Shown here: positions 16,790 to 24,252 of the stretch, piece by piece
Numbering within the stretch: the first letter of the stretch is position 1
Layout of the letters: every line of letters begins with the position of its first letter
Origin: CAZOGW01 sp964579415
GTDB lineage: Bacteria; Actinomycetota; Acidimicrobiia; Spongiisociales; UBA5794
Length of the DNA: 64,000 nucleotides
Direction: 5' to 3'
Assembly: GCA_964579415.1 (NCBI GenBank)
Contig: CAZOGW010000004.1
Location: 7,987-71,986 of the forward strand
Position numbers and translations under genes: made by a program
The notes under the pieces: model-generated
Seen by the model: only the letters and a program-made list of their open reading frames with translations
The model's database searches: none
What the model was told of the DNA's origin: nothing

Positions 16790-17266
16790 ATGGAGATCGA
16801 AGTCGTCCGCAGCAACCGCCGCCGTAAGACGGCCCAGGCCCGGCTCGAGGGCGATGTCCTGCGAGTTCTGATCCCGGCCCATCTGAGTACCGCCGAGGAG
16901 GAACGCACCGTCGCCAAGCTGACCGAGCAGGTGCTGCGCAAGGCGTCGACGAGTCATGTCGACCTGGCGGGGCGGGCGCGCCGCCTGGCTGCGGAGCACG
17001 GCCTGCCCCAGCCCACCCGTGTCGCGTGGAGCGAGCGCCAGAACAGCCGGTGGGGATCGTGTACCCCCTCACAGGGCACGATCCGCATATCGTCGCGCCT
17101 GGCCGGCGCCCCCGCCTGGGTGCTGGACTACGTGATGGTCCACGAACTGGCCCACCTGGTCGAGGCGAACCACTCCCCTGCCTTCTGGCGATTGGTGGAC
17201 CGTTACCCGCGGGCCGAGCGGGCTCGCGGTTACCTCATCGCCAAGGACGAGCCGGAACCGGCCTGA
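16790..17266 (+). CDS. YgjP-like (DUF45) zinc metallopeptidase
   Basis: Protein of 158 residues of the YgjP/DUF45 family, related in fold to WLM and SprT-type metallopeptidases. The zinc-binding motif is VMVHELAHLVEANHSPAFWR, with HELAH providing two histidine ligands and the catalytic glutamate and the later NHSPAFW the third histidine. The preceding WSERQNSRWGSCTP is the other family hallmark. It is somewhat short for the family, the N-terminal region being reduced. A TACCGT box seven bases before ATG 16790 suggests a leaderless transcript. Single gene; substrate unknown. Confidence 0.9.
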   Translation: MEIEVVRSNRRRKTAQARLEGDVLRVLIPAHLSTAEEERTVAKLTEQVLRKASTSHVDLAGRARRLAAEHGLPQPTRVAWSERQNSRWGSCTPSQGTIRISSRLAGAPAWVLDYVMVHELAHLVEANHSPAFWRLVDRYPRAERARGYLIAKDEPEPA

Positions 17267-17286
17267 CCCGGTTCACCCGGTAGCGG

Positions 17287-17985
17287 CTAACCGGCGAACC
17301 CGAAACGCTCGCCGGCGTCCCAGGCGGATCGCTGGTTGCCGTGAGCGGGGATGCCGCCGGCATCCCTCAGCAGCCTCGCCAGGTGCAGGAGGTTCCATGT
17401 CATGAACGTGGTGTTGCGGTTGGTGAAGTCGTTGTCGGGGCCTCCCGATCCCTCGTCCAGGTAGGAGGGGCCCGGCCCCACCTCCCCGATCCATCCGGCG
17501 TCGGCCTGGGGAGGGATGGTGAACCCGACGTGCTGCAGGGCGTACAGGACGCTCATCGAGCAGTGCTTCACCCCGTCCTCGTTACCGGTGACGATGCACC
17601 CGCCGACCCGCCCGTAGTAGGCGTACTGGCCCGCCTCGTTGAGGTCGCCCGAGTTGGCGTAGAGGCGCTCGATGAGGCGGGTGCACACCGAGGACTTCTC
17701 CCCCAGCCAGATCGGGGTGCCGACGACGAGGATGTCGGCGGCCATCACCCTGGCGACGATGTCCGGCCAGGCGTCGGTGGACCAGCCATGCTCGGTCATG
17801 TCCGGATACACGCCGGTGGCGACATCATGGTCGATGAGGCGAATGGCCTCGACGCTCACCCCCTGCCGGCGCATGAGGGCGATCGACCTGTCCAGGAGAC
17901 CCTGGGTGTGTGACTGCTCCGGCGACCGCTTCAGAGTGCAGTTGACGTACACCGCCGCCAGATCGTCGAAGGATCCGTCGTTCAT
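17287..17985 (-). CDS. flavodoxin-like NAD(P)H-dependent reductase
   Basis: Flavodoxin-fold protein of 232 residues (NADPH-dependent FMN reductase type). It has the FMN phosphate-loop region YVNCTLKRSPEQSHTQGLL, the second-strand motif ADILVVGTPIWLGEKSS and a GGCIVTGNEDG segment, as in iron-sulfur flavoprotein/WrbA-like reductases. GGAGGTG precedes ATG 17985. It is convergent with the YgjP-like gene, separated by about 20 bases. Likely a cytoplasmic flavin-dependent reductase; substrate unknown. Confidence 0.85.
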   Translation of the reverse strand: MNDGSFDDLAAVYVNCTLKRSPEQSHTQGLLDRSIALMRRQGVSVEAIRLIDHDVATGVYPDMTEHGWSTDAWPDIVARVMAADILVVGTPIWLGEKSSVCTRLIERLYANSGDLNEAGQYAYYGRVGGCIVTGNEDGVKHCSMSVLYALQHVGFTIPPQADAGWIGEVGPGPSYLDEGSGGPDNDFTNRNTTFMTWNLLHLARLLRDAGGIPAHGNQRSAWDAGERFGFAG

Positions 17986-18124
17986 GAGTACCGCACCTCC
18001 TGCGATGGGCCCGTTCCCGTCTCCCCCGCCGCACCACCCTGTTCGATCCTGCCGGTACGCGCATGACAGGCCTCTCGAGATGGAAACTACCAGGACATGA
18101 CCCTGATAGCCCGCCGATCACGGG

Positions 18125-18130
18125 TACCGT
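18125..18130 (+). promoter_or_regulatory. leaderless -10 box of capA-like gene
   Basis: TACCGT lies six bases before ATG 18137; no ribosome site is visible. Confidence 0.5.
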
Positions 18131-18136
18131 GCCCGG

Positions 18137-19339
18137 ATGCGCCGCCCTCTCGCCGGATTGTCGCTCGCCGTCGCCATCTCGGTGGCTGCATGCGGCTCAC
18201 TGCCTCCCGCCGACGGTGCGCCGTCGCTGCCCGAGGAAGGCAGGCGCGCCCCCGCAACGACCGTGACTACCACCCCGGCCACCGCGGCCGGCGCGGGCAC
18301 GACGACCACGACGTCGCCCGCCCCATCGACCAGTACACCCACGACCACCACCACCTCGACCACCACACGCCCACCCAGGCAACCCGTCACGCTCGGCTTC
18401 GGCGGCGACACCGCCCTGACCCACGGGTTGGCGGATCGGGATCCGTTGGGGAGCGTGGCGGAGATGCTGTCGGCTCCCGACCTCACGGTCCTCAACCTCG
18501 AGACCGTCGTCGCCGAGAGCGGTGTGGGGACTCCGCTGGACAAGACCTATGTGTTCCGCTCGCCGCCGGCGACGGTGGACATCCTGCGCGACGCCGGCGT
18601 CGATGCGGTCTCGCTGGCGAACAACCACAGCGTCGACCACGGGCGGGAAGGCATCCTGCGCACCGTCGAACTGCTTGACGCCGGGGGAATCGCCAACGTC
18701 GGGGTGGGGACCGACCCGGAGGACGCCTACGCCGCGGCCGTGGTCCCGGTCGGCGATTGGAACGTGGCGCTCGTCGGGCTCAACCGGGTCGAGTGCGGCT
18801 ACGTCGCCGACAACCCGGATAGGTGGCCCGAGGTGGCGTGGACATGCCCCGGCTTCGAGGACCGTGCCGCGGCCGCCGTCGAGGCGGCGGCCGCCGTATC
18901 GGATGTGACCGTGGTGATGGTCCACTGGGGCATCGAACTCGACCACTGCCCCGCCGGGTACCAACCCGAACTGGCCCAGCGCTGGATTGACGCCGGTGCC
19001 GACCTCGTCGTGGGCCATCATCCGCACCTGCTGCAAGGCGTCCAGCAGCCGGACGGCGTCTGGGTCCTCTACTCGATCGGGAACTTCGCCTTCCCTTCGG
19101 CCCGCGAGGACCGCGCCTACTCCGCCTTCTTCACCTTCGACGTGAGCGAGGGCCCCGAGGGCGAGCCCGAACTGCAGATGCGCGCCCAGCCCCTCCACAT
19201 CCGCGAGGGACGGCCCCGGCCCCTCGACGCCGAGGCGGGCAGCGACACACTCGCCACCCTCTCCCGCCGCTCCTTCGGCTGGGATTTCGACGCGCAAGGG
19301 CTGCCGCAGCCCCGAGCCGAGGCAGGCGAGTGCGGATAG
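18137..19339 (+). CDS. CapA family (PGA-synthesis-like) lipoprotein
   Basis: Exported lipoprotein of 400 residues with a CapA/PgsA-type metallophosphatase-like domain. The signal peptide ends in the lipobox SVAACG (C19), followed by a long threonine/proline linker (residues 40-80), then TLGFGGDTALTHG, VLNLETVV, VSLANNHSVDHG, VMVHWGIELDH and GHHPHLLQGVQ, the conserved motifs with metal ligands. CapA proteins take part in poly-gamma-glutamate capsule synthesis, but no capB, capC or other partner is nearby, so this may act on another envelope polymer. Single gene; it ends six bases before a heptamer array. Confidence 0.88.
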   Translation: MRRPLAGLSLAVAISVAACGSLPPADGAPSLPEEGRRAPATTVTTTPATAAGAGTTTTTSPAPSTSTPTTTTTSTTTRPPRQPVTLGFGGDTALTHGLADRDPLGSVAEMLSAPDLTVLNLETVVAESGVGTPLDKTYVFRSPPATVDILRDAGVDAVSLANNHSVDHGREGILRTVELLDAGGIANVGVGTDPEDAYAAAVVPVGDWNVALVGLNRVECGYVADNPDRWPEVAWTCPGFEDRAAAAVEAAAAVSDVTVVMVHWGIELDHCPAGYQPELAQRWIDAGADLVVGHHPHLLQGVQQPDGVWVLYSIGNFAFPSAREDRAYSAFFTFDVSEGPEGEPELQMRAQPLHIREGRPRPLDAEAGSDTLATLSRRSFGWDFDAQGLPQPRAEAGECG

Positions 19340-19344
19340 GAAGC

Positions 19345-19366
19345 GTACTACGTACTACGTACTAGG
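19345..19366. repeat. heptamer array GTACTAC x3 overlapping znuB 3' end
   Basis: Units GTACTAC, GTACTAC, GTACTAGG between the convergent capA-like and znuB genes. Read on the minus strand it encodes the last residues and the TAG stop codon of ZnuB. Confidence 0.88.
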
Positions 19367-20197
19367 TTCCCGTACCTGCTGGCGCTTCCCCGTGACGGTC
19401 TTCACCGCCAGCACCACGAAGAAGAGCACCACCGGCACGATGGCCATCGTTGCCGAGCCGGACGTGTCGGCGTGGTAGCTGACGACGAGGCCCGCCACCA
19501 CCGATCCGACGCCGATTGCGGCACCGGTGACCATCATCGTCGGCACCCGGCGCACCAGCAGCGCCGCGGTTGCCGGCGGCCCCACCAGCAGGCCGAACAC
19601 CAGCAGCGTCCCCACCGTCTGGAACGAGCACACGATCGCCAGCGTCACCAATCCGAGCAGGACCAGGTGGGCACGTTTCGGACCGAGACCGAGCAACTCT
19701 GCCTTCTGCTCGTTGAACGACAGGACCAGGAAGGGTCTGTAGAACGCCACCGACAGCAGCACCGCTATCAGGGCCACCACCGCCAGCATGACCACGTCCG
19801 ACCGGGTCACCCCGAGGGCATCCCCGAAGAGGATGGCGGTGAGGTCGCCGGCGTACGTGGCCGAGCGCGAGATGAGGATGACTCCCAGACCCAGCATGCC
19901 GACAAACAGCAGCCCGATGCCGGTGTCCTCGGAGAAGGCTGTCTGCCGGTGAACCAGGTTGACCCCGCCGATCATCACCACCGCGGCCGCCGCCGCGCCC
20001 AGCAGCGGGTTGAATCCCAGCAGCACCGCCGCCGCTATCCCGGGGACGACGCCGTGCACCAGGGCGTCGCCGAGGAAGGTCATTCCCCGGATCACCACCC
20101 AGGTGCCCACCACCGATGTCGCCACGGCGGCGAGGGCGCCACCGACCAGGGCACGCTGCTGGAAGGCCAGCTCGAAGGGTGCGGTGAGCCAGTCCAC
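19355..20197 (-). CDS. znuB: metal ABC transporter permease (ZnuB-like)
   Basis: Inner-membrane permease of 280 residues of the zinc/manganese uptake family (ABC-3). Multiple helices are evident, and the family region RGMTFLGDALVHGVVPGIAAAV is intact. GTG 20197 is chosen: it begins one base after the znuA stop, and a longer upstream frame overlaps znuA without a membrane segment. The C-terminus reads REPST then stop, and the final S-T-stop is encoded by the heptamer array at 19345-19366. It pairs with ZnuA upstream and with ZnuC encoded on the opposite strand. Confidence 0.92.
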   Translation of the reverse strand: MDWLTAPFELAFQQRALVGGALAAVATSVVGTWVVIRGMTFLGDALVHGVVPGIAAAVLLGFNPLLGAAAAAVVMIGGVNLVHRQTAFSEDTGIGLLFVGMLGLGVILISRSATYAGDLTAILFGDALGVTRSDVVMLAVVALIAVLLSVAFYRPFLVLSFNEQKAELLGLGPKRAHLVLLGLVTLAIVCSFQTVGTLLVFGLLVGPPATAALLVRRVPTMMVTGAAIGVGSVVAGLVVSYHADTSGSATMAIVPVVLFFVVLAVKTVTGKRQQVREPST

Positions 20198-20198
20198 G

Positions 20199-21299
20199 TC
20201 ATCTCTCCGCGATGAGGGCTTCGGCGATCCGTGTGGCGTTCGTCTGCAGCATCCCTGCCAGGGTATCGGCACCGGAGCCCGGCTCGCCAAGCGAGTCGAC
20301 ATAGAGCGGGACCACTGCGATCGGACGACCCACCTCGGCCCCAACCGCCTCCCCCAGGGTCGCCGACACGGTGCCCTCGGCGAAGATGGCGGGAACATCC
20401 TGCTCCTCGATCTCGTGGACCAGCTCGGCGAGGTCTGCTGACGAAGGCTCGGCCAGCGTGGAACCGCCCGGGATGACGGTGCCGACGACGGTGAACCCGT
20501 AGCGGTCGGCGAAGTACCCCATGGCGTCGTGAAGGGTGACCAGGACGCGCCGCTCTTCGGGGACCGCCGAGAGGATCTCGACGATACGGGCATCGAGGGC
20601 AGTCATCTCGTCGCTGAAGTCGGCGGCGCCGGTGGCCCAGTCCACGGTGGGATCGAGCTCGGTGAGCTCGGCGGCGACGACGTCGGCGGCGTCCGCCATG
20701 CGCAACGGATCCATGTGGATGTGCGGATCGAACTCGCCGTGGTCGTGTCCATGACCGTCATCGAGGTCGTGACCTTCCCTTTCTCCATGGTCGCCCTCCA
20801 CTGCGAACGGGATCGGATCCACCAGGGCCGCCACCTCCACCAGGTTGGCGCCCTCCGCCGAGTCGATCACGTCCTCGAAGGCACCCTCGAAGGTGAGGCC
20901 GTTGGCGACCACCAGGTCGGCATCGGCGAGCGCCGCCACCTGCTGCGAGGAGGGAGAGAAGTCATGGGGGTCCGCACCCACGGGTATCAGAACCTCGACA
21001 TCGGCGTTGTCCCCCGCCACGGCCCGCACCACCTCGCCGAGCATTGAAGTCGTCGCCACCACCGTGAGCCGCTCCCCGCTCGTGGACGGCGCCGATGTCG
21101 GCTCCTCGTCCGGAACGACAGTGGTCTGCAGAGCCGCCTCCCCACCGGTCGAGGTGTCCTCAGGATCATCGGCGGTGGACGACCCGCATCCGGCCAGCAG
21201 CACCGCCACCAGCAACACCGATCCTGCCGCCCTCCTCAGGCGCCGAGGTTGCAGCTTCCCGGCCCTCTCTATAATATTGAGAATCGTTACTACTCTCAT
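20199..21299 (-). CDS. znuA: zinc/metal ABC transporter binding lipoprotein (ZnuA-like)
   Basis: Extracytoplasmic metal-binding lipoprotein of about 366 residues (cluster A-I). The lipobox is VLLAGCGS near C38. The domain has VVATTSMLGEVVRAVAG, the metal-ligand motif GADPHDF, a histidine-rich loop (GHGHDHGEFDPHIHMDP) typical of zinc binders, and VTLHDAMGYFADRYG. ATG 21299 fits a leaderless start with TAACTT six bases upstream; this makes a long N-region, and an internal start nearer the signal peptide cannot be excluded. A Fur-type palindrome overlaps the first codons. Divergent from the Fur-family regulator. Confidence 0.9.
   Translation of the reverse strand: MRVVTILNIIERAGKLQPRRLRRAAGSVLLVAVLLAGCGSSTADDPEDTSTGGEAALQTTVVPDEEPTSAPSTSGERLTVVATTSMLGEVVRAVAGDNADVEVLIPVGADPHDFSPSSQQVAALADADLVVANGLTFEGAFEDVIDSAEGANLVEVAALVDPIPFAVEGDHGEREGHDLDDGHGHDHGEFDPHIHMDPLRMADAADVVAAELTELDPTVDWATGAADFSDEMTALDARIVEILSAVPEERRVLVTLHDAMGYFADRYGFTVVGTVIPGGSTLAEPSSADLAELVHEIEEQDVPAIFAEGTVSATLGEAVGAEVGRPIAVVPLYVDSLGEPGSGADTLAGMLQTNATRIAEALIAER
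21270..21275 (+). promoter_or_regulatory. -10 box of the fur-family gene
   Basis: TATAAT with TTGCAG 15 bases upstream, pointing at the fur-znuC genes. The start point would fall inside the palindrome at 21278-21298. Confidence 0.55.
21278..21298. promoter_or_regulatory. shared Fur/Zur-type operator
   Basis: TGAGA and TCTCA arms are separated by an 11-base AT-rich centre, between the divergent znuA and fur starts. It lies over the expected start points of both promoters, so one bound dimer could repress both arms. Zur recognition is inference. Confidence 0.55.
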
Positions 21300-21305
21300 C
21301 ACGTC

Positions 21306-21311
21306 AAGTTA
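21306..21311 (-). promoter_or_regulatory. leaderless -10 box of znuA
   Basis: TAACTT on the minus strand, six bases before ATG 21299. Confidence 0.45.
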
Positions 21312-21328
21312 GTCACGGAGGCCGCCCT

Positions 21329-21766
21329 ATGCAACCGGCGCTGGAACGCCAGATTCGTACCAGGCTCAAGCGCCGCGGGGTGCGATATACCAGCGGCCGG
21401 CACCTGCTCGTCGAAGCACTCGCCGACGCTGACGGCCCCCGCTCGGCTGCCGAGCTGCTGATCGACCTCGACCGCTCGGTGCCCCTCTCTTCCATCTACC
21501 GCTCGCTGACCGTGCTCGAGCGCGCCGAGGTGCTCAAGCCCCACCTCGGCGCCAGAGGCGTCAGCCGGTACGAGTTGGCGGAATGGCTCTCCGGGCACCA
21601 CCATCACCTGATGTGCACTACCTGCGGCGCAGTCGACGACATCCATCTCTTCGTGGAGGCCGAGGCGGCCCTGGAGGTGCTGGTCGCGGCGATCGGGGCA
21701 CAGACGACATTCGCTCCTACCTCCCATTCCCTCGACATCGAGGGCCGCTGTAGCAGGTGCGCATGA
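21329..21766 (+). CDS. zur: Fur family metalloregulator (probably Zur)
   Basis: Metal-responsive repressor of 145 residues. The winged helix spans residues 1-80 (RGVRYTSGRHLLVEAL, VPLSSIYRSLTVLERAEVL), followed by the metal-binding region HHHHLMCTTCGAVDDI, with a CxxC structural zinc site and a second near the C-terminus (CSRC). A GGAGG ribosome site lies upstream of ATG 21329. It overlaps znuC as ATGA and is divergent from znuA, so zinc control is more likely than iron; this is inference from context. Confidence 0.9.
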   Translation: MQPALERQIRTRLKRRGVRYTSGRHLLVEALADADGPRSAAELLIDLDRSVPLSSIYRSLTVLERAEVLKPHLGARGVSRYELAEWLSGHHHHLMCTTCGAVDDIHLFVEAEAALEVLVAAIGAQTTFAPTSHSLDIEGRCSRCA

Positions 21767-22590
21767 ACCCCGCGGTGACCGCCCGAGATGTCTCGTTCCG
21801 CTTCGGCGCCCACCTGGCCGTCTCCACATCCACCTTCGAGATCCCCGTCGGCGCCATCACCGCCATCGTCGGTCCCAACGGCTCGGGCAAGTCGACGCTG
21901 TTCAACGGCGTCGCCGGACTGCACCGACCAGCCACCGGCACGCTCCAGGTCCTCCCGGTGGACAGCCGCCCCCGCCGCATCTCGTACGTCCTGCAGTCGA
22001 CCCGGGTCAACGAGGCCCTACCGGTCACTGTTCGCGAAGTGGTGACGATGGGGCGTTATGCCGCCGCCGGCGCCTACCGGCGCCTTACCGACACCGACCG
22101 GGCGGCGGTGGACGCCGCGCTGCAGCGGATGGGCATCACCGACCTCGCCAAGCGGCACCTCGGCGAACTCTCCGGCGGCCAGCGCCAGCGTGTCCTCATC
22201 GCCCAGGGCCTGGCCCAGGACCACGACATGCTCCTCCTCGACGAGCCCGTCACCGGCCTCGACGTCACCTCGGCGCGGGCCATCGACGAGGTGATCCACG
22301 AGGAGAACGCACGTGGCTGCACCGTGGTGCTCACCACCCACGACCTCGCCGAGGCGCGCATGGCCGACCACGTACTCCTACTCGCCGGCCGGGTGGTGGC
22401 GTCCGGCCCTCCGGGCGAGGTGCTCACTCCTGAGAACCTCACCCAGGCCTACGGCGCCAGCCTCCTGCATGGAGCGGAGGGCGAGTTCTTCCTCGAGGAC
22501 CCTGCACACCGGCCCATCCCCGGGCGCCATGTGCACCGCGACCGGACGATCCATGTGGAGGCGTCGCCACATGAACAGCATGGGGGTTAG
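21763..22590 (+). CDS. znuC: metal ABC transporter ATP-binding protein (ZnuC-like)
   Basis: ATPase of 275 residues energising the metal importer. Walker A is VGPNGSGKST, the Q-loop is in SYVLQSTRV, the signature is LSGGQRQRVLIAQGL, Walker B is MLLLDEPVTGLD and the H-loop is VLTTHD. The C-terminal tail (about 50 residues rich in histidine and arginine) is longer than usual. ATG 21763 overlaps the fur stop as ATGA; GTG 21757 is an alternative. The operon is split: permease and binding protein are on the opposite strand. Confidence 0.93.
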   Translation: MNPAVTARDVSFRFGAHLAVSTSTFEIPVGAITAIVGPNGSGKSTLFNGVAGLHRPATGTLQVLPVDSRPRRISYVLQSTRVNEALPVTVREVVTMGRYAAAGAYRRLTDTDRAAVDAALQRMGITDLAKRHLGELSGGQRQRVLIAQGLAQDHDMLLLDEPVTGLDVTSARAIDEVIHEENARGCTVVLTTHDLAEARMADHVLLLAGRVVASGPPGEVLTPENLTQAYGASLLHGAEGEFFLEDPAHRPIPGRHVHRDRTIHVEASPHEQHGG

Positions 22591-22610
22591 CTGACTCTCT
22601 GCGGGGCGAT

Positions 22611-22665
22611 ACTACGTACTAAGTACTAGGTACTAAGTACTAGGTACTAAGTACTAGGTACTAAG
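22611..22665. repeat. longest heptamer array, GTACTAA/GTACTAG alternating
   Basis: About seven units alternating GTACTAA and GTACTAG after an initial ACTAC, giving a 14-base higher-order period. It fills most of the space between znuC and the DNA ligase gene; a GTAGTAC remnant follows at about 22671-22678. Confidence 0.92.
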
Positions 22666-22711
22666 CAGCCCGTAGTACCAAATACCCCGTTCTCGAATAC
22701 CATCTCAAGCG

Positions 22712-24247
22712 ATGTGTGGTACACCCACCCTTTCCACTCTGGTGGCGACCTCCGAAGCCGTGGCCTCCACTCGGTCGCGGTTGGCGAAGCGGGATGCAAT
22801 CGCGGAGCTGCTGACGGGGCTGCCGGACGGGGAGGTGGCGCTCGGCATCGCCTACCTGGCGGGTGCTCCGCGGCAGGACCGGCTCGGGGTGGGTTGGGCC
22901 ACCGTTGCGCAACCCGAGGCGACAGCATCCGAGGAGGCGAGCCTCAGCCTCGCCGATGTCGACGCCGCCTTCGACCAACTGGCCGCTACCGCCGGCGCCG
23001 GGTCGAAGCAGCGGCGCCTCTCGATCCTCGCCGATCTCTTCGGCGCCGCTACCGCCGCCGAGCAGGACTTCCTGCGCCGGCTCCTGCTGAGGAATCTGAC
23101 CCAGGGAGCGACCGAAGGCGTCATGGTGGAGGCACTGGCCCAGGCAGCCGGGGTACCCGCCGATGCGGTGAGGCGTGCCGTCATGCTCTCCGGCAGCCTG
23201 GTCGAGGCGGGATCGGCCCTCATCAACGGCGGCGCCTCCGCCCTGGACCGCTTCCGCCTCACCGTGGGCGTCCCGCTGGGGCCGATGCTGGCGGCGACCG
23301 CACCCGACGTCGCCACCGCCATGGCCACCTTCGGTGAGGCGGCCGTGGAGCGAAAACTCGACGGTATGCGCATCCAGGCCCACCGCTCCGGCGGCACGGT
23401 CCGGCTCTTCACCCGCAACCTGAACGACGTCACCGGGCGACTACCCGAGGTGGCGGCTCAGATCGCCGGGCTCCACCATGATCCCCTCATCCTCGACGGG
23501 GAGATCCTGGCTCACGACGGCAGCGGCCGCCCGCTGCCGTTCCAGACCAGCATGAGCCGGTTCGGCACCGGCGACGAGGGCACCGATGCCCGCCACGGCG
23601 TACCGATCGGGCTCTTCGTCTTCGACGCTCTCCACATCGACGGCACCGACCTCGTCGACCTTCCCGCCCGGGAACGCTGGACGCACCTGTCGTCGCTCCC
23701 GGAGCCGATGCTGGTGCCCCGCATCATCACCGCCGACGTCGCCGAGGCCGAGGCCTTCGCCGCCGCCACGCTGGCGGCCGGGCACGAGGGCGTGATGGTG
23801 AAGGACCCCGGTGCTCCCTACGCCGCCGGGCGCCGGGGCACCGCCTGGCTCAAGGTGAAGCCGGCCCACACGCTCGACCTGGTCGTGCTCGCCGTGGAGT
23901 GGGGCTCGGGACGTCGCCACGGGAAGCTGTCGAACATCCACCTCGGTGCCCGCTCGGGTGACGGTTTCGTGATGCTGGGAAAGACGTTCAAGGGTATGAC
24001 CGACGCCATGCTCGCCTGGCAGACGGAGCGCTTCCTCGCCCTGGAAACGCACCGCAGCGGGCACGTGGTACACGTCCGCCCCGAGCAGGTGGTGGAGATC
24101 GCCTTCGACGGGATCCAGGCCAGTACCCGCTATCCCGGCGGCATGGCGCTCCGCTTCGCCCGGGTCAAGCGCTACCGCGACGACAAGACAGCCGCAGAAG
24201 CGGACACGATCGATACGGTTAGGGCCCTGCACACACGTAGTACGTAG
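22712..24247 (+). CDS. ATP-dependent DNA ligase (LigB-like)
   Basis: ATP-dependent DNA ligase of 511 residues, probably for DNA repair. The N-terminal DNA-binding domain (residues 5-195) is followed by the adenylation domain with catalytic lysine K215 in AVERKLDGMRIQAH and motifs FTRNLNDVT, LILDGEILAHD, EGVMVKDP and AWLKVKP. An OB-fold domain with RYPGGMALRFARVKRYRDDK ends the protein. The architecture resembles mycobacterial LigB rather than LigD, as no primase or nuclease domain is present. The last codons (H-T-R-S-T-stop) run into the heptamer array at 24236-24252, which supplies the TAG stop. Confidence 0.93.
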   Translation: MCGTPTLSTLVATSEAVASTRSRLAKRDAIAELLTGLPDGEVALGIAYLAGAPRQDRLGVGWATVAQPEATASEEASLSLADVDAAFDQLAATAGAGSKQRRLSILADLFGAATAAEQDFLRRLLLRNLTQGATEGVMVEALAQAAGVPADAVRRAVMLSGSLVEAGSALINGGASALDRFRLTVGVPLGPMLAATAPDVATAMATFGEAAVERKLDGMRIQAHRSGGTVRLFTRNLNDVTGRLPEVAAQIAGLHHDPLILDGEILAHDGSGRPLPFQTSMSRFGTGDEGTDARHGVPIGLFVFDALHIDGTDLVDLPARERWTHLSSLPEPMLVPRIITADVAEAEAFAAATLAAGHEGVMVKDPGAPYAAGRRGTAWLKVKPAHTLDLVVLAVEWGSGRRHGKLSNIHLGARSGDGFVMLGKTFKGMTDAMLAWQTERFLALETHRSGHVVHVRPEQVVEIAFDGIQASTRYPGGMALRFARVKRYRDDKTAAEADTIDTVRALHTRST

Positions 24248-24252
24248 TACGT
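24236..24252. repeat. heptamer array GTAGTAC supplying ligase stop
   Basis: CGTAGTACGTAGTACGT spans the ligase end and reaches the stop codon of the convergent downstream gene, filling the whole gap between the two genes. Confidence 0.85.

Noticed and set aside
20198..20593. Extended N-terminus of ZnuB over the znuA gene
   Set aside because: The extension lies wholly within znuA in another frame and lacks membrane character; GTG 20197 fits the family.
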